From Bradyrhizobium sp. URHD0069 (GTDB lineage: Bacteria; Pseudomonadota; Alphaproteobacteria; Rhizobiales; Xanthobacteraceae), in the NCBI RefSeq assembly GCF_000701345.1, contig NZ_JNIJ01000030.1, positions 26,536-90,535 of the forward strand: a DNA stretch of 64,000 bases, given 5' to 3'. The position numbers and the translations under genes were made by a program. Positions 54,036 to 62,901 of this stretch are shown here, piece by piece. Each line of letters opens with the position of its first letter. Position 1 is the stretch's first letter. The notes beneath the pieces were generated by a model. It saw only the letters and a program-made list of their open reading frames with translations, was not told the DNA's origin and did no database searches.

Positions 54036-54221
54036 TTGAAGAAGCCGGCAAAAACGCGCGAAGAACTCGAATCCGCCATCAGGCTGGAGATGGAAGATAT
54101 CTGCGAATGGCCGACGGGTCTGGCCATTTCCGTCGCCCCCCACGAAGACACCTGGAAAGTCGTGATCATGACGGACACGTCCAATCCGGCAAAATGGTCC
54201 ATGCTGCGCTTCTCCTTCTGA
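54036..54221 (+). CDS. small protein, gas-vesicle GvpO-like core (61 aa)
   Basis: The frame starts with a TTG at 54036 (KKPAKTREELESAIRLEMED) and runs WKVVIMTDTSNPAKWSMLRFSF. It resembles orphan rhizobial proteins with a basic-acidic helix followed by two strands; the GvpO resemblance is superficial and I give it little weight. No function is assigned. It is divergent from the YihY gene. Confidence 0.5.
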   Translation: MKKPAKTREELESAIRLEMEDICEWPTGLAISVAPHEDTWKVVIMTDTSNPAKWSMLRFSF

Positions 54222-54482
54222 TGCTTGAGGCCGTAACCACGGACCTCGTTTCACCATCAGCCTGAAGCGCAGCACCAAAAATCTTCAGCTATCCACAAGC
54301 TGGGCCGGCCGATTACCCCATCTTTGCTGCGCACTACGGACTCAACTCGGACATCGAGCTAGGTGCGAAAACCTTCACAGGAGCTGCCATTGCTCCTTGT
54401 GTGTGCTAATCTTTCCGGCTCAAGCAGATGCAGCACCTTCTTAGCCCGACAGCCGTCACCGGCTTGATGGAGGAGGCGGCAG

Positions 54483-57400
54483 ATGAAGGCTTCGACTGGG
54501 TTCGACGCTGATGGGGATCGCAGCTTCCGCATCCTGTGGGAGGATGGTGACCGCATCTTCTGCCGGGGAGACCGCCGGAGCGCCGATGGCGACGGGGACA
54601 CGGTGCTCGTCGTTCTGCCTGCCACGGAGCACCCTGCACCCGCCAGCCTCGATCGTCTTGCTCACGAATACGGCTTGAAAGATGAGCTGGACGTGGCCTG
54701 GGCGGTGCGGCCACTCGAACTCGTGCGCGAGCGCGGTCGGACCATGCTGGTGCTCGAGGATTTGGGCAGTGAGCCGCTCGCCCAACTGCTCGGCGCGCCT
54801 CTGGAGCTGGGACGCTTCTTGCGCTTCGCAATCGGAATTACTAGCGCTCTCGGCAAGGCGCACCAGCGCGGCCTCGTCCACAAGGACATCAAGCCGGCCA
54901 ATATCCTCGTCAACAAGACGACTAACGAAGTCAGGCTCACCGGGTTCGGTATCGCCTCGCGGCTGCTCCGCGAGCGGCCGTCGCCGGAGCCTCCCGAGAC
55001 CATCGCCGGCACTCTCGCCTATATGGCGCCCGAACAGACCGGGCGGATGAACCGCTCGATTGACGCCCGCAGCGACCTTTATGCGCTGGGCGTCACGCTG
55101 TTCCAGATGCTCACTGGCTCTCTGCCGTTCACTGCGGTCGATCCGATGGAGTGGGTACACTGCCATATTGCTAGAAAGCCCCTACCACCTGGCGAACGAT
55201 TGAAGAATATCCCGGCCGTGGTCTCGGCCATCATCATGAAGCTGCTCGCCAAGACGGCCGAGGAGCGTTACCAGACGGCGGCCGGCGCGGAGCGCGATCT
55301 GCGACGCTGCCTCTTCGAATGGGAAGCCCGGGGAGCGATCGGCGACTTCCCACTCGGCCAACAGGACACCCCCGATCGGCTGCTGATACCCGAGAAACTC
55401 TATGGCCGCGAGCGCGAAGTCGGAACCTTGCTCGCCGCCTTCTATCGCATCGTCAAGAGCGGCGCCCCGGAGCTGGTGCTGGTCTCCGGCTATGCCGGCA
55501 TCGGCAAGTCCTCTGTCGTTAATGAACTGCACAAGGAGCTGGTGCCGCCGCGCGGGCTCTTCGCCGCAGGCAAGTTCGACCAGTACAAGCGTGACATCCC
55601 CTATGCGACGCTTGCTCAGGCCTTTCAGAGCCTCGTCCGGCCTCTGCTCGGCAAGAGCGACGCCGAGCTGAGCGCTTGGCGCGACGCCCTTAAGGAGGCG
55701 CTGGGCCCCAACGGCAAGCTGATGGTCGACCTCGTCCCCGAGCTGAAGCTCATCATCGGAGAACAGCCACCGGTCCTTGAGCTTCCGCCACAAGACGCGC
55801 AGCGGCGTTTCCAGCTGGTGTTTAGGCGGTTCATCGGCGTCTTCGCCCGGCCGGAACATCCACTGGCGCTGTTCCTCGACGATCTGCAGTGGCTCGATGG
55901 GGCGACGCTCGACTTGTTGGAGGATCTGCTGACGCAGCCGGACGTGCATCATTTGATGTTGATCGGCGCGTACCGCGACAACGAGGTCGATCCGTCCCAT
56001 CCGCTGATGCGGAAGCTCGGCGCCATCCGGAACGCCGGAGCCTCCATTCATGAGATCAGGCTAGTGTCCCTCCGCTGTGAATACGTGACGCAGTTGGTTG
56101 TGGACGCTCTTCACACCGATGCCGAACGTGCTGCTCCGCTAGCGCACTTGGTTCAGGAGAAGACGGCCGGCAATCCGTTTTTCGTGATCCAGTTTCTTCA
56201 CGTGCTTGCCGAGGAGGATTTGCTCGCGTTCGCTCACGACCAGGGGCAATGGGCGTGGGATCTCAATTGCATTCGCGCCAAGGGCTACACCGACAACGTG
56301 GTGGACCTGATGGCCGGCAAGCTCACCCGCCTGCCACCCGAAACCCAAACGGCGTTGCAGCAGCTGGCCTGTCTCGGCAACGTCGCCGGGACCACGATGC
56401 TTTCTATTGTTCTGGGAATGTCGGAGGAACAGGTCCACGCCGCTCTATTAGCGGCCGTCCGTCAGGAGTTGGTCGAGCGTGTGGCGGGCGCTTACCGGTT
56501 CGTCCACGACCGCATTCAGGAAGCCGCCTATTCGCTCATTCCGGAAGCATCACGCGCGGAGGTCCACCTCCGGATAGGAAGGCTGCTCGCCGCCCGCACT
56601 CCCGCAGGAAAGCGGGAGGAGGCGATCTTCGAGATCGTCAATCAGCTCAACCGAAGCGCCGCGCTGATCACCGCACGGGACGAGCGCGAGCAATTGGCCG
56701 AGTTCAACCTGATCGCGGGAGAGCGCGCGAAGACATCCACCGCTTACGCCTCTGCGCTCAAGTATCTGGTTGCCGGTGCGGCACTGTTGGCAGGAGACTC
56801 GCGCGAGCGCCGGCATGAGCTGATCTTCCAACTGGAGCTGCATCGGGCCGAGTGCGAGTACTTGACGGGCGCGCTGACGGATGCGGAGCAACTCTTGGAA
56901 GCGCTTTCGGCCCGCGCCACAGATGCGGTCGAACAAGCGACCGTCGCGTGCTTGCGTATGGATCTGTACGTGACCCTCGATCAGAGCGGCCGCGCGGTCG
57001 CCGTCGGTCTCGATTATCTCCGGCATCTGGGCATCGACTGGTCACCGCATCCGACGGCAGAAGAAGCGTGCCGCGAATACCAGCGGATCTGGTCAACCCT
57101 GGGAGACCGCCCGATCGAGGCACTCGTCGAGGTGCCTTTGATGAGCGACCCGACATCCCTCGCGACCCTCGACGTTCTGACCAAACTCGCGCTGCCTGCC
57201 TTGTATACGGATGCGAACCTGGCTTGCTTGGTCATCTGCCGGGTTGTCAATCTCAGCCTGGAGAGCGGGAACTGTGACGGCTCGTGCTTCGTCTATGAAT
57301 GGTTTGGTGGCATGATCGCCGGACCGCGCTTCGGCGACTACCAGGCCGGATTTCGATTCGGCCGGCTGGGCTATGACCTAGTCGAACAGCGCGGGCTAAA

Positions 57401-60026
57401 GCGCTTCCAGGCCAGGACGTATATGAACTTTGGAAATGTCGTCCTACCGTGGACAGCACATGTCCGGGCTGGCCGTGAACTGGTACGTCGCGCATTCGAG
57501 GCCGCAAACCAAAGCGGGGACCTGAATTTTGCGGGGCACTGCTGTAGCCATCTCAACACAAACCTTCTCGCGGCGGGCGATCCACTCGATGAGGTGCAAG
57601 GCGAAGCCGAGCGTGGTCTCGCCTTTGCGCAAAACATGCGATTCGGTCTTGCCATTGATCGCATCAGCACGCAGCTCGGGCTAATCCGGACTCTCCGGGG
57701 ACGGACGCCAACATTCGGCTGCTTTGACGGCGAGCAGTTTGACGAGCGTCGGATCGAGCGCCGCTTCTCAGAGAATCCGGACTTGGCATTTGCCGAGTGC
57801 TGGTATTGGGTGCGTAAGCTGCAGGCGCGCTATTTTGGTGGCGACTATGTTGCAGCCGTCGATGCGTCATTAAAAGCACAACGGCTGCTGTGGATATCAG
57901 CATCACATTTCGAAACGGCGGAGTATCACTTCTACGGCGCGCTGGCCCGCGCGGCATGTTGCGCCTCCGCAGCGGCAGACCAGTACCAGCAGCATCTCCA
58001 GGCTCTGGTCACGCACCACCGACAGCTCGAGATCTGGGCGGCGAATTGCCCAGAGAACTTCGAGAACCGCGCAGCACTGGTCGGGGCGGAGATCGCCCGG
58101 ATCGAAGGCCGCGCGCTAGATGCCGAGCATCTCTACGAGCAGGCCATCCACTCGGCCCGCGCAAATGGCTTTATTCACAATGAGGCGCTCGCCTTCGAAC
58201 TGGCTGCCCGCTTTTACGCGGCGCGCGGCTTCGAAGAGTTTGCGCGTGAGTATGTGCGGAACGCCCGCTATTGCTACCTGCGCTGGGGAGCCGATGGCAA
58301 GGTGCGACAGCTCGATGAGATGTATCCGCAGCTCGGCAGGGAAGAGTCCGCAGCCGGCCCGACGAGCACGATCGGGACTTCCGTCGAACAGCTCGACCTC
58401 GCGACCGTGATTAAGCTATCGCAAGCGGTCTCAGGTACGATCGTGCGGGAGAAGCTGCTGATCACGGTCATGCGCACCGCGATCGAGCACGCGGGCGCCG
58501 AGCGCGGCCTGTTGATCCTGTCGCGCGAGGCTGAGCCGCGGATCGCTGCGGAAGCTGCGATCGACGGCGACACGGTCGCCGTGCACCTGTGCGACAAGCC
58601 CGTGACCGCAGCAGTGCTGCCGGAAGCCGTCCTCCACTATGTCCTGCATACCAGAGAGAGCGTCATTCTCGACGATGCCGCGACCCAAAACCCGTTTTCG
58701 GCGGATCCGTACATCCATCGGCATCAGGCACGATCCATTCTTGGGCTGCCCTTGATCACCGAAGCCAAGCTCAACGGCGTGCTCTATCTCGAGAACAACC
58801 TGGCTGTGCGAGCTTTTGCGCCGGGTCGGATCGCGGTGCTCAAGCTGCTCGCCTCGGATGCGGCCATCGCGCTCGAGAATGCCCGGTTGTATCGCGATCT
58901 CGCCGAACGCGAAGCCAAGATCCGGCGCCTGGTCGACGCCAACATCATCGGGATTTTCATCTCGAAACGTTCGGGTGAAATCATCGAAGCCAACGACGCG
59001 TTCCTCAAGATGGTGAGATACGACCAGGAGGATCTGACCGCAGGCGACATGCGCTGGACGGATTTGACGCCACCGGAATGGCGTGCCACTACCGCCCGCG
59101 CCCTGGAGGGATTGGACCCCAATCGGGTGGTTCAACCCTATGAAAAGGAGTACTTGCGCAAGGACGGCAGCCGCGTGCCCGTGCTGGTCGGCTCAGCCGC
59201 GTTCGACGAACAGCGAGACCAAGGTGTCACCTTCGTGCTTGATTTGACCGAGCGCAAGCGTGCGGAGGCAGAAGCTCGAGAAAGCGAGCGGCGATTTTTC
59301 GACGTGCAAATGGAGCTCGCGCACGCCAATCGCCTGGCCACGATGGGCCAGCTCTCGGCCTCGATCGCCCATGAAGTCAGGCAGCCCCTCGCCGCGACAG
59401 TCAGCAACGCCGAGGCCGGTCTGCGCTGGCTGGGGAGGCAACCGCCGGATCTGGAGGAAGTGCGGCAAACGCTCGGTGCTATCGTGGAGATCGGCCATCG
59501 AGCCGGCGATGTTGTCGGCCGGATCCGTGCCCTCATCCAGAAGGCGCCGCCCCGGAAGGATCGCGTGGACCTCAACGGGGCGATCCGCGAGGTGATTGAG
59601 CTTACCCGCGGCGAAGCGGTGAAGAACAGCGTCTCGGTGCGGGCGCAACTCGCGGACGGACTGCCGCCCATTCACGGCGATCGCGTCCAACTGCAGCAAG
59701 TGGTCCTGAACCTCATCATCAACGCCGTCGAGGCGATGAGCGGAGTCAGCGAAGGAACGCGAGACTTGCTGATCAGCACCCGGAAAGCCGAGTCAGGCGG
59801 CGTGCTCGTTGCGGTGATGGATTCGGGCCCGGGGCTGGCTTCTGCAAGCCTCGAGCGGCTCTTCGACGCTTTCTACACGACGAAGCCCTGCGGCTTGGGG
59901 ATGGGGCTGTCGATCTGCCGTTCGATCATCGACGCGCACGGCGGCCGGTTGTGGGCGAGCGCGAAGGTCCCCCGGGGCGCCATTCTTCAATTCACTTTGC
60001 CTGCCCACAACGACATTCCATCGTGA
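54483..60026 (+). CDS. Ser/Thr kinase, AAA ATPase, GAF, PAS and histidine kinase fusion
   Basis: An 1847-residue signalling protein. Order: Ser/Thr-kinase-like domain (about 10-285; catalytic loop HKDIKPAN 133-140, APEQ 182-185); AAA_16 ATPase (about 305-560; Walker A YAGIGKSS near 337-344, Walker B ALFLDDLQWLD); a long helical TPR-like region (700-1280); GAF (about 1300-1470); PAS (about 1475-1595); HisKA with phospho-acceptor His1630 in SIAHEVRQPL; HATPase_c with NLIINAVEAM, DSGPGL and GLGMGLSICR. Such trifunctional proteins occur in rhizobia and Myxobacteria. The kinase lacks the Asp of DFG (GFG at 154-156), so its Ser/Thr kinase activity is doubtful. No response regulator is adjacent. Confidence 0.95.
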   Translation: MKASTGFDADGDRSFRILWEDGDRIFCRGDRRSADGDGDTVLVVLPATEHPAPASLDRLAHEYGLKDELDVAWAVRPLELVRERGRTMLVLEDLGSEPLAQLLGAPLELGRFLRFAIGITSALGKAHQRGLVHKDIKPANILVNKTTNEVRLTGFGIASRLLRERPSPEPPETIAGTLAYMAPEQTGRMNRSIDARSDLYALGVTLFQMLTGSLPFTAVDPMEWVHCHIARKPLPPGERLKNIPAVVSAIIMKLLAKTAEERYQTAAGAERDLRRCLFEWEARGAIGDFPLGQQDTPDRLLIPEKLYGREREVGTLLAAFYRIVKSGAPELVLVSGYAGIGKSSVVNELHKELVPPRGLFAAGKFDQYKRDIPYATLAQAFQSLVRPLLGKSDAELSAWRDALKEALGPNGKLMVDLVPELKLIIGEQPPVLELPPQDAQRRFQLVFRRFIGVFARPEHPLALFLDDLQWLDGATLDLLEDLLTQPDVHHLMLIGAYRDNEVDPSHPLMRKLGAIRNAGASIHEIRLVSLRCEYVTQLVVDALHTDAERAAPLAHLVQEKTAGNPFFVIQFLHVLAEEDLLAFAHDQGQWAWDLNCIRAKGYTDNVVDLMAGKLTRLPPETQTALQQLACLGNVAGTTMLSIVLGMSEEQVHAALLAAVRQELVERVAGAYRFVHDRIQEAAYSLIPEASRAEVHLRIGRLLAARTPAGKREEAIFEIVNQLNRSAALITARDEREQLAEFNLIAGERAKTSTAYASALKYLVAGAALLAGDSRERRHELIFQLELHRAECEYLTGALTDAEQLLEALSARATDAVEQATVACLRMDLYVTLDQSGRAVAVGLDYLRHLGIDWSPHPTAEEACREYQRIWSTLGDRPIEALVEVPLMSDPTSLATLDVLTKLALPALYTDANLACLVICRVVNLSLESGNCDGSCFVYEWFGGMIAGPRFGDYQAGFRFGRLGYDLVEQRGLKRFQARTYMNFGNVVLPWTAHVRAGRELVRRAFEAANQSGDLNFAGHCCSHLNTNLLAAGDPLDEVQGEAERGLAFAQNMRFGLAIDRISTQLGLIRTLRGRTPTFGCFDGEQFDERRIERRFSENPDLAFAECWYWVRKLQARYFGGDYVAAVDASLKAQRLLWISASHFETAEYHFYGALARAACCASAAADQYQQHLQALVTHHRQLEIWAANCPENFENRAALVGAEIARIEGRALDAEHLYEQAIHSARANGFIHNEALAFELAARFYAARGFEEFAREYVRNARYCYLRWGADGKVRQLDEMYPQLGREESAAGPTSTIGTSVEQLDLATVIKLSQAVSGTIVREKLLITVMRTAIEHAGAERGLLILSREAEPRIAAEAAIDGDTVAVHLCDKPVTAAVLPEAVLHYVLHTRESVILDDAATQNPFSADPYIHRHQARSILGLPLITEAKLNGVLYLENNLAVRAFAPGRIAVLKLLASDAAIALENARLYRDLAEREAKIRRLVDANIIGIFISKRSGEIIEANDAFLKMVRYDQEDLTAGDMRWTDLTPPEWRATTARALEGLDPNRVVQPYEKEYLRKDGSRVPVLVGSAAFDEQRDQGVTFVLDLTERKRAEAEARESERRFFDVQMELAHANRLATMGQLSASIAHEVRQPLAATVSNAEAGLRWLGRQPPDLEEVRQTLGAIVEIGHRAGDVVGRIRALIQKAPPRKDRVDLNGAIREVIELTRGEAVKNSVSVRAQLADGLPPIHGDRVQLQQVVLNLIINAVEAMSGVSEGTRDLLISTRKAESGGVLVAVMDSGPGLASASLERLFDAFYTTKPCGLGMGLSICRSIIDAHGGRLWASAKVPRGAILQFTLPAHNDIPS

Positions 60027-60099
60027 TCCGGTGACACCCCAAGTACGCCTCCCATGCTGTCCGGTGCCGCCGAAAACCGCTGATGAGTGGCTTTGCCGA

Positions 60100-60648
60100 A
60101 CGTCCGCGTTGGGTCTTGGCCGTGTAAAAAGCACCGGCAGTATTGACGCTTCGTGGCTCCGCGACGTCGCAGTGCGTGGTCATATTTCAGCATTTGGTGG
60201 TTTTGTACCTGGAAGCGCTTCTGATCAGGATTTCAGCCATTCTGAGCGGTTCTGCAAGTGCAGGCGGATGGGTGTCGGCGGGACTACGCCCTCATCGCCG
60301 CTATTAGCGGTTTGGTGCCCATGATGTTCATGACCCGCGTCATATTGTAGGCCAGCACGTGCAACGCCATCTCGGCGGCAACCCGTGGCAGCGTCTTCAT
60401 CAGGAAGTGGGTTGCGCCCATCCGGGCCTTGATTGTGCCGAAGGGATGCTCGACCGTCTCGCGCCGCTGGCGCATCTTCTCCGGATGCTCGTCGAGCCGG
60501 CGCTGTACTGCCTCAAGAATATGCTCATGCTCCCAACGGGTGATCCGTGCCCTCAACAAAGCGCATCATCTGATCCCCCGCAAATCGCGTGGGAATCATA
60601 ACCCGAGAATCACTTCAAGCAGCGCGTTTTTACACAACCAGGGTCATT
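60100..60648. mobile_element. decayed IS1182-like element
   Basis: A transposase C-terminal fragment lies between two degenerate inverted ends. TGGGTCTTGGCCGTGTAAAAA near 60103-60123 is matched by the complement of GCGTTTTTACACAACCAGGG near 60627-60646. Most of the transposase is deleted. Confidence 0.6.
60284..60559 (-). pseudogene. IS1182-family transposase C-terminal fragment
   Basis: 91 residues with REHILEAVQRRLDEHP-like and VEHPFGTIKARMGATHFLMK sequence. The glutamate-containing block V-E-H-P-F-G-T-I-K is the final part of the DDE catalytic core of IS1182/IS5-like transposases. The N-terminal two thirds are missing. Confidence 0.75.
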
Positions 60649-60757
60649 CGCTACCGGTCGCTCGTCGCCGGGCCGGACCCGAAGTCCGTACTGGTCTGAA
60701 AGCTGACTTAGCTCCAACGCCCTGGCTCATGCTTCTCGCCTTCTCTAACCGAGGAGT

Positions 60758-61374
60758 ATGACGATGCAAGATCAAGAAAACGCGACCATCGCGTCCCACA
60801 AGCGAGTGCCCTGGAATGAGGGCAAGGTGACCGGAGCGAAGCCCCCGCTGCGCCCCAAACACGTCTGGTCGATCCGGACAAAACTCCAGATCGAAGGTCG
60901 TGCTCGGGACCTCGCCATGTTCAACTTGGCGATCGACAGCAAGCTGCGTGGCTGTGACGTCGTGGCGATCAACGTCGAAGATATCGCCGCCAGCGATATG
61001 CTGCGGATCGCGCAACGGTGCGACAGAAGAAAACCGGTCGGCCGGTCAGATTCGAGTTGAGCGAACAGACCCGCCAAGCAGTCGATGACTATTTGAAAGC
61101 CGCCAACAAAAGACCCGGGGAGTTCCTGTTCACTGGTCGTCGTGGCGCCGAACGCAGTATGACAACGCGGCAACATGCGCGTCTCGTCTCTGAATGGATA
61201 GATAGCGTTGGCCTATACGGCAACGCCAAGGCGACCATTGCCTACGCGTGGTCCTCTCCTCTGGAGGGTACTACCAAGCGACGGTTTTTTACGGTGCTGC
61301 ATCAGGGACCGGTTAAATCGCCAGTGGACGCAGTGCGCGCCGCGATAGTGGCAGAGTCCAAGGGACGATCATGA
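60758..61374 (+). pseudogene. site-specific tyrosine integrase, frameshifted and truncated
   Basis: The N-terminal part (ASHKRVPWNEGKVTGAKPPL, RDLAMFNLAIDSKLRGCDVVAINVEDI with the box I arginine) and, in another frame, VRQKKTGRPVRFELSEQTRQ to TRQHARLVSEWIDSVGL match a common Bradyrhizobium phage-type integrase. A frameshift lies near 61015. The box II His-x-x-Arg and the catalytic tyrosine region are replaced by unrelated residues. Confidence 0.8.
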
Positions 61375-61559
61375 AAAAAACTTTTACAGGCTCCAGCCAA
61401 CAAGAGGCGCGTACCAAGGCCGATAACTGGTGGGCGGCTCAAAAGGGGCTGCGAAAGGTGTCGCAAACCGAAGTCGCAACGGGGGAAGAGGGTCCGTCTA
61501 TCGATCTTGCCGATCGCTGGGCTGTTACCATCCACTTTGAGGATGAGAATTCAAATTAG
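61371..61559 (+). CDS. small conserved protein (62 aa)
   Basis: Begins MKKTFTGSSQQEARTKADNWW and ends in acidic residues. This N-terminus recurs in orphan Bradyrhizobium proteins of about 70 residues. It overlaps the integrase remnant stop by 4 bases (ATGA). Function unknown. Confidence 0.6.
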   Translation: MKKTFTGSSQQEARTKADNWWAAQKGLRKVSQTEVATGEEGPSIDLADRWAVTIHFEDENSN

Positions 61560-62014
61560 GACACTACCGCGAGGTCCGAAAAGTGCCCATGAGCCGACAT
61601 GGCGCAACGACGGTCGAGGCCGCAAAGCGCCAATACGAGACGTGCTGGCGAGGACCGCCGATGGTAGCCTGCGAACATACTTGTGTGCTGGATATCACGA
61701 TGATCACTTTCATTACGCGGTTTTCGAGAGGCCAACGGACCGAAGCTCAATAATGTCGCGCTCGCCGCATTTAACGGGCCGGCGCGAAATTACCGCCCCT
61801 GAACGGCGAGATGTGCGACAGCGGCAAATTGGCTACTGCCAGGCATAGCGCACCCACGGGCGTTTTTCGGGCCAGATCGAGTTCGATTGGGAGAGCAGTC
61901 ATCGGCCTATGGTGCAGTCAGAATTGCCAATCTCGGTACTGTTGATGGTTAGGGCGAGATACATCTGTCTCCCAGTGGTCATCGTGACCTTCAACCAATT
62001 CAACAGGATAACCG
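61560..62014. other. intergenic, no gene seen
   Basis: Contains open frames without recognisable motifs. GTGGTCATCGTGACC-type sequence just before 62015 may belong to the promoter of the hydrolase gene. Confidence 0.35.
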
Positions 62015-62707
62015 ATGGCAAACTTCGTCTTGGTACATGGCGCCTGGCACGGCGGATGGTGCTGGAAACGGGTCGCGGAATTGCTCCGCACCAAGCACCA
62101 CAGCGTTTTTACGCCCACGCTGACCGGCCTGTGCGAACGGTCTCACCTGCTCAATCCCGACATCGACCTGGACACCCATATCCTCGACATCGTGAACGAA
62201 ATAAAGTGGAAAGATCTGCGCGACGTAATTCTCGTCGGCCATTCTTACGGAGGAATGGTGGTTTCCGGCGTTGTCGAGAAAATGGAGAAATCAATTGCCG
62301 CATTGGTGATGGCGGACGCATTTTTCCCTGCTGACGGCCAAAGCTCTTGCGACATCGATCCAATGAAGCCACAAATCCTCAAGGCCCGCGATGAAGGCGT
62401 AACTGCGCTGCCGCCACTGCCGGCCGCGATGTTAGGCGTCAACGAGAAAGACCGTGCGTGGGTTGACGCAAAATGCACCCCGCAGCCGATCCAGTGCTTC
62501 CTGCAACCTATTTCGCTGACGGGAGCCCGTGAGCGCATCGGAAAGAAGGCGTTTATCCGTGCCAAGGACTTTCCATATGCCGGCTTCGATGCAGGGATGT
62601 CCGCAGCGCGCATACGTGAATGGGATATACACGAGGTGCCGGGAGGACATGATGTGATGATCGACGCTCCGAAGCAGCTAGCCGAAATCCTTGACCGGCT
62701 TGCGTAG
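62015..62707 (+). CDS. alpha/beta hydrolase (esterase, plant-MES/EstC-like)
   Basis: A 230-residue alpha/beta hydrolase close to the small salicylate-methylesterase/hydroxynitrile lyase-like group. The oxyanion block FVLVHGAWHGGWCW is at the N-terminus, the nucleophile elbow GHSYGG holds Ser77, and the catalytic His lies in PGGHDVM near 213; the Asp is in ADAFFPADG or a later loop. Probably a carboxylesterase of unknown substrate. It stands alone between mobile remnants. Confidence 0.88.
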   Translation: MANFVLVHGAWHGGWCWKRVAELLRTKHHSVFTPTLTGLCERSHLLNPDIDLDTHILDIVNEIKWKDLRDVILVGHSYGGMVVSGVVEKMEKSIAALVMADAFFPADGQSSCDIDPMKPQILKARDEGVTALPPLPAAMLGVNEKDRAWVDAKCTPQPIQCFLQPISLTGARERIGKKAFIRAKDFPYAGFDAGMSAARIREWDIHEVPGGHDVMIDAPKQLAEILDRLA

Positions 62708-62901
62708 TTACACCCGGCGCCGGACCCGACGTCGTCCTCTCGCAATCGAGGAAGCGGCCGAGAGATGTCGGGTATTGTCTCTATCCGGTGTCAAAAATGA
62801 CGCTTCGGGTCAAACTGAGAAGAACTCAGTGTGAGCATATGTTTTCCGCTTTGCCCCGGTGGTCTCAACCGGTCGATGCAACACTTTATCTTGAAGGCGA
62901 G
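62708..62901. other. left end region of the IS30 element
   Basis: Holds GGTGTCAAAAATGACGC near 62789, which may be the terminal inverted repeat; the other end is outside the window. Confidence 0.4.
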
